DNA of 64,000 nt. It comes from Planctomycetales bacterium. GTDB lineage: Bacteria; Planctomycetota; Planctomycetia; Isosphaerales; Isosphaeraceae. Of the stretch, positions 61,444-64,000 are shown piece by piece. Under the pieces are notes generated by a model, which had not been told where the DNA came from, made no database searches, and saw only the letters and a list, made by a program, of their open reading frames with translations. Positions within the stretch are counted from its first letter, which is position 1. The number at the start of each line of letters is the position of its first letter. The DNA lies in the NCBI GenBank assembly GCA_027451885.1, contig DAIDHX010000146.1, forward strand, positions 1-64,000, read 5' to 3'. The position numbers were made by a program, and so were the translations under genes.

Positions 61444-63009
61444 ATGTCAACCCCGGTGGCTTCCCCGCCGCTACTTCCGGTGGACCAGGCGAGCCCTCCA
61501 CCTCCCCGCGCCAGGCGAGATCTCCTCATCGGCGTGCCGATTGTCCTGATTCTCCTATGCGCTGTCCTGATCTGTTACCTTGCCTATCAGTCGCAACTAC
61601 GCATGGAAGCCGCTTTACTGAGTCTTCAAGTTCAAACGGCGTCGCACCCGCCGGCGGCATTCATTGAAGCGAAGCCGCAGCCCAAACCCAGCCCGTCGAA
61701 ACCGGTCGCGGAAGGCGGCTCTGCTCAGGCCACGAAGCCAGCAAGCCCTTCACAGGAGCAGGCCTCTACCGGGATCCAATGGAGTCTTCTTGGACCGCGT
61801 CTTCGGGACCAGTTGATTGCCGTCGAAACTCGAGACAGCCAGGCGATTGTTCGCGAATTCTTCGATCCTCAAGGATTGGTGGAGCGAATTCCCCAAGGGT
61901 GGTTCCCAGCCGGTCCCTACGAGTCTGAATTCAAACAGGCATTGCTCAATGAGATTGAGTCCAGTCTGATCTTCCTGGTGGATCAAATCCGGCAAAACCT
62001 CAAAAGCGGTGGTTCTTACCAGTTCCTGGGGTCTGCCGAAAAGCAATTGCGAGTCGACTTACCGGCCAGCCCAGGCAATTCGGAAACCGTGGAATGGACT
62101 ACATTGCAGGTTCTGGTCTTTCGAATGATTCGGCCGAACGGTAACGGCGTGACGTATCACGACCTTGTTGTGAAGAATCCCTCGCCCCCCTCCAGCGGAT
62201 CTCCATGGCCTCGAATCGTCGATGTCTACGACTACGACGCGGGCGAGACCTTGTCGATCTCGAGCGCACGCAACGTGTTCGGGAAGCCACGAGACGAGAC
62301 CATTGCAGACGCTGATCCACATTCTCAGCTCCTGTTGCTCGAAGCCAGGACGAGTCAAGCTCTGTCGTCACGCTCATCTGCCAGTTCCGCCGCGGGAGGT
62401 GGATCGCCCAACGATCAGCAGGCCGCCGAGGCAACGTATCGTGAGATGTGGAGAGCCTATGAAGAGGTGACGCCGAACTATCGTGTCAGGAACGCGCCTG
62501 CGCAGAACCCAGCGCGAGATTTGCGCGCCTTCTTCCCGCTGCTCATGCTGGGCAACCGCGATCGCGCCTCTGAGTGTCTTGAGCATCTTCGCCAGGTTCT
62601 CGGTGTACAGGACAGCTATCTCCAGGTTCTCGATGCCGCACTTGAACTGGCGAAAGCCCGATCGGAAACGTCGAAGGATCCCATGATTAACCTTCGTGCC
62701 GCGGCGAACCATGCACTCAAAGGAATCGAAGCCGCCGCGAACGATCCGGCTGCGTTACGCGATGCCTCCGCCCAGTTGCTGGCGGTGATCAGCGCGGTTG
62801 CGCCTTCTGAGGAATCCGGGCTCAAGCGCGAATATGACCTGCTTCTTGCGGAGGCACGCGATCTTGCCCTGGCACGCTCGACGCGACCCGAATCCGACTT
62901 TCGAGAAAGGGTTCTCGGCCTGCTGCAAAAGCCACTATCTCTCAGAGGTGCACCGAGGGCGAAGGGGTTCAAGGAATCCGTTGCCAGGCTTCCGAAACTG
63001 ATCGATTAG
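61444..63009 (+). CDS. membrane-anchored protein of unknown function
   Basis: A 521-residue protein. ATG 61444 has GGAGG 8 nt upstream. A Pro-rich N-terminus precedes one membrane helix (about 28-50, IGVPIVLILLCAVLICYLAY), then a Pro/Ser/Lys/Ala-rich spacer (about 65-105). A mixed globular domain follows (about 110-290; FDPQGLVERIPQGWF, WTTLQVLVFRMIRPNG). The C-terminal half is mostly helical with Ala/Leu-rich segments, perhaps TPR-like (about 340-500). The helix orientation suggests a type II membrane protein with a large exported part. I do not recognise a family. The next gene converges on it. Confidence 0.75.
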   Translation: MSTPVASPPLLPVDQASPPPPRARRDLLIGVPIVLILLCAVLICYLAYQSQLRMEAALLSLQVQTASHPPAAFIEAKPQPKPSPSKPVAEGGSAQATKPASPSQEQASTGIQWSLLGPRLRDQLIAVETRDSQAIVREFFDPQGLVERIPQGWFPAGPYESEFKQALLNEIESSLIFLVDQIRQNLKSGGSYQFLGSAEKQLRVDLPASPGNSETVEWTTLQVLVFRMIRPNGNGVTYHDLVVKNPSPPSSGSPWPRIVDVYDYDAGETLSISSARNVFGKPRDETIADADPHSQLLLLEARTSQALSSRSSASSAAGGGSPNDQQAAEATYREMWRAYEEVTPNYRVRNAPAQNPARDLRAFFPLLMLGNRDRASECLEHLRQVLGVQDSYLQVLDAALELAKARSETSKDPMINLRAAANHALKGIEAAANDPAALRDASAQLLAVISAVAPSEESGLKREYDLLLAEARDLALARSTRPESDFRERVLGLLQKPLSLRGAPRAKGFKESVARLPKLID

Positions 63010-63065
63010 GCCGTCTCTCCCCAGGGGTCGATCAATAAGTCGGCTTCGAGCAAGCCCCAGGTCCT

Positions 63066-64000
63066 TCAACCGGGCGGGAGAAAAAGAAATCCCAGGTTCA
63101 CCCCGTCACCTTCGCACGACTCGGTCGTGATGAGCAGTTGCACCACAAACCCTCCCGTTTTCACTTTTAGCAGATGTTCGTCGCTTGCACTCAGCTTCGT
63201 GGATCCCTGGGGTGATCGAATCACTAACATATTTTGCGGATCCAGGGTCAACTCAAAGTCGGTTTGCTCGCCGCGGCTGGCATTGAGAACACCAAGCGTC
63301 AGCACCTTATCTCGCGTGAGCCTGTACCTCTGGAACTGGGAAGGCTGGAACAGGGTCTTGCCCTTGCCCTCGATGAACTCGCGCGCGAATGTGCTCGCTG
63401 CGTCTCCGATGCCTGCTCCCGTGGCCACGACGGCGTAGAGCTGGATTTGCTCGTCGTAGATTTCCCGGGAACTTTCGGGTGAGGCGAGCGACTTGTCCTG
63501 GTATTCACCAATCATGCGAATCGAGCGGCTGACTCCTCGAAAGGCGAATTCCGCTCCCCGGCCATCGGCCGAGAAACCCAGTTGAAGCTCGATTGGGCAA
63601 GCTTTTTGCGTCAACGGATGCCGAAACGTCACGACGCCCCAGCCGCCGCCGTCGAGTGGGGCGACCCATTCATCCAGCCTCAAGCGAGAGGGTGGAATAT
63701 ACCAGAGCAGAGGAGCCATGCTCAGCGACAGGGTGATCGCGAGATTGGCTCGGCGCGCGAAGGGAGACTCTCTTGCGCCCAGCTTTTGATCGCAGTCGCT
63801 CGCCGGCACTCGGCTATTGGTGTGTAGCTCGAAGGCTTGATCCTCCTGGTCGAATCCCAGCGCGACCCAGTGGAGCTCGTGACAAAAGGGGCAGTCGACC
63901 CCCAGCACGATCCAGTCCTTGAGCAACGAGAATCTTCGCCGCGTGACCACGCCCGAGGGGACCAGCGAGATTGAATTCCAGAGCACCGCACGCGCTGCTT
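63066..64000 (-). CDS. protein of unknown function, N-terminus possibly beyond window
   Basis: At least 306 residues from GTG 63986, but the frame stays open to the window edge, so the start may lie outside. A CPFC motif (33-36, DCPFCHELHW) hints at zinc or redox function. A hydrophobic stretch lies about 85-100 (ITLSLSMAPLLWYIPP). The rest is beta-rich with Gly-turns (LDGGGWGVVTFRH, KTGGFVVQLLITTESC). No catalytic motif recognised. It converges on the preceding hypothetical gene with a 56-nt gap. Strand and frame are supported by length and codon use only. Confidence 0.6.
   Translation of the reverse strand, partial: AARAVLWNSISLVPSGVVTRRRFSLLKDWIVLGVDCPFCHELHWVALGFDQEDQAFELHTNSRVPASDCDQKLGARESPFARRANLAITLSLSMAPLLWYIPPSRLRLDEWVAPLDGGGWGVVTFRHPLTQKACPIELQLGFSADGRGAEFAFRGVSRSIRMIGEYQDKSLASPESSREIYDEQIQLYAVVATGAGIGDAASTFAREFIEGKGKTLFQPSQFQRYRLTRDKVLTLGVLNASRGEQTDFELTLDPQNMLVIRSPQGSTKLSASDEHLLKVKTGGFVVQLLITTESCEGDGVNLGFLFLPPG

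Noticed and set aside
1-64000. Mobile elements, CRISPR arrays, rRNA, tmRNA, RNase P RNA or SRP RNA
   Set aside because: No transposase, spaced direct repeats or conserved RNA signature was found when reading the window.

Overview
The window reads as chromosome of a high-GC planctomycete, most likely of the Isosphaeraceae type. This is inferred from gene content: a DUF1559 protein with a prepilin-type N-terminus, a secreted sedolisin that begins with a planctomycete LEPRxLL-like motif, a CRTAC1/ASPIC-UnbV protein, HEAT-repeat and CPxCG-ribbon membrane proteins, an EF-G of the EF-G2 type, and a ribosomal operon without rpmD. No rRNA, tRNA, CRISPR array, insertion sequence or prophage was found. 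Both edges cut genes: a sedolisin on the left and an unrecognised protein on the right.

Layout. 1-9.4 kb (mostly minus strand): partial sedolisin peptidase, a possible 40-residue plus-strand peptide gene with its own promoter, then a minus-strand run of an M16 peptidase pair and threonine synthase, a GNAT acetyltransferase, and an NRAMP metal transporter fused to a universal stress domain. 9.7-17.2 kb: a Gly/Tyr-rich secreted protein, a LarA-like (nickel-pincer racemase family) protein, a HEAT-repeat protein, a large FAD/Fe-S 2-hydroxyacid dehydrogenase and a DUF1559 protein. 17.2-26.0 kb: one minus-strand chemosensory cluster, transcribed in the order receiver-PP2C phosphatase, STAS, CheY, CheA, MCP, CheW, CheR, CheB. 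26.1-38.1 kb: ferrochelatase, iron-dependent alcohol dehydrogenase, TPR protein, HtrA-type protease, CPBP and M50 intramembrane proteases, a zinc-ribbon membrane protein, a PL11 rhamnogalacturonan lyase and a CRTAC1 protein. 38.3-54.0 kb: EF-G followed by the S10-spc ribosomal protein operon through secY and map. 54.1-64 kb: a frameshifted aldo/keto reductase, csrA, ispF-cysS-ruvC, an AlkP-superfamily phosphohydrolase, and two unrecognised proteins.

How the genes work together. The chemosensory cluster carries kinase, coupling protein, receptor, both adaptation enzymes and a single-domain CheY. It adds a phosphatase/STAS pair of the partner-switching kind, and its receptor ends in a long linker and a pentapeptide resembling the CheR-docking motif. 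The ribosomal operon keeps the classical order, but it has a long structured rpsJ-rplC spacer, a 62-nt out-of-frame overlap between rpsC and rplP, no rpmD, and no alpha-operon genes after map.

The least explained signals are: a very strong rho-independent terminator near 61.2 kb with no gene reading into it, the 40-residue peptide gene near 2.7 kb, the LarA-like protein without its maturation genes, and the unusual STAS and receptor proteins of the chemosensory cluster. All calls come from reading the sequence by eye; no database search was run.
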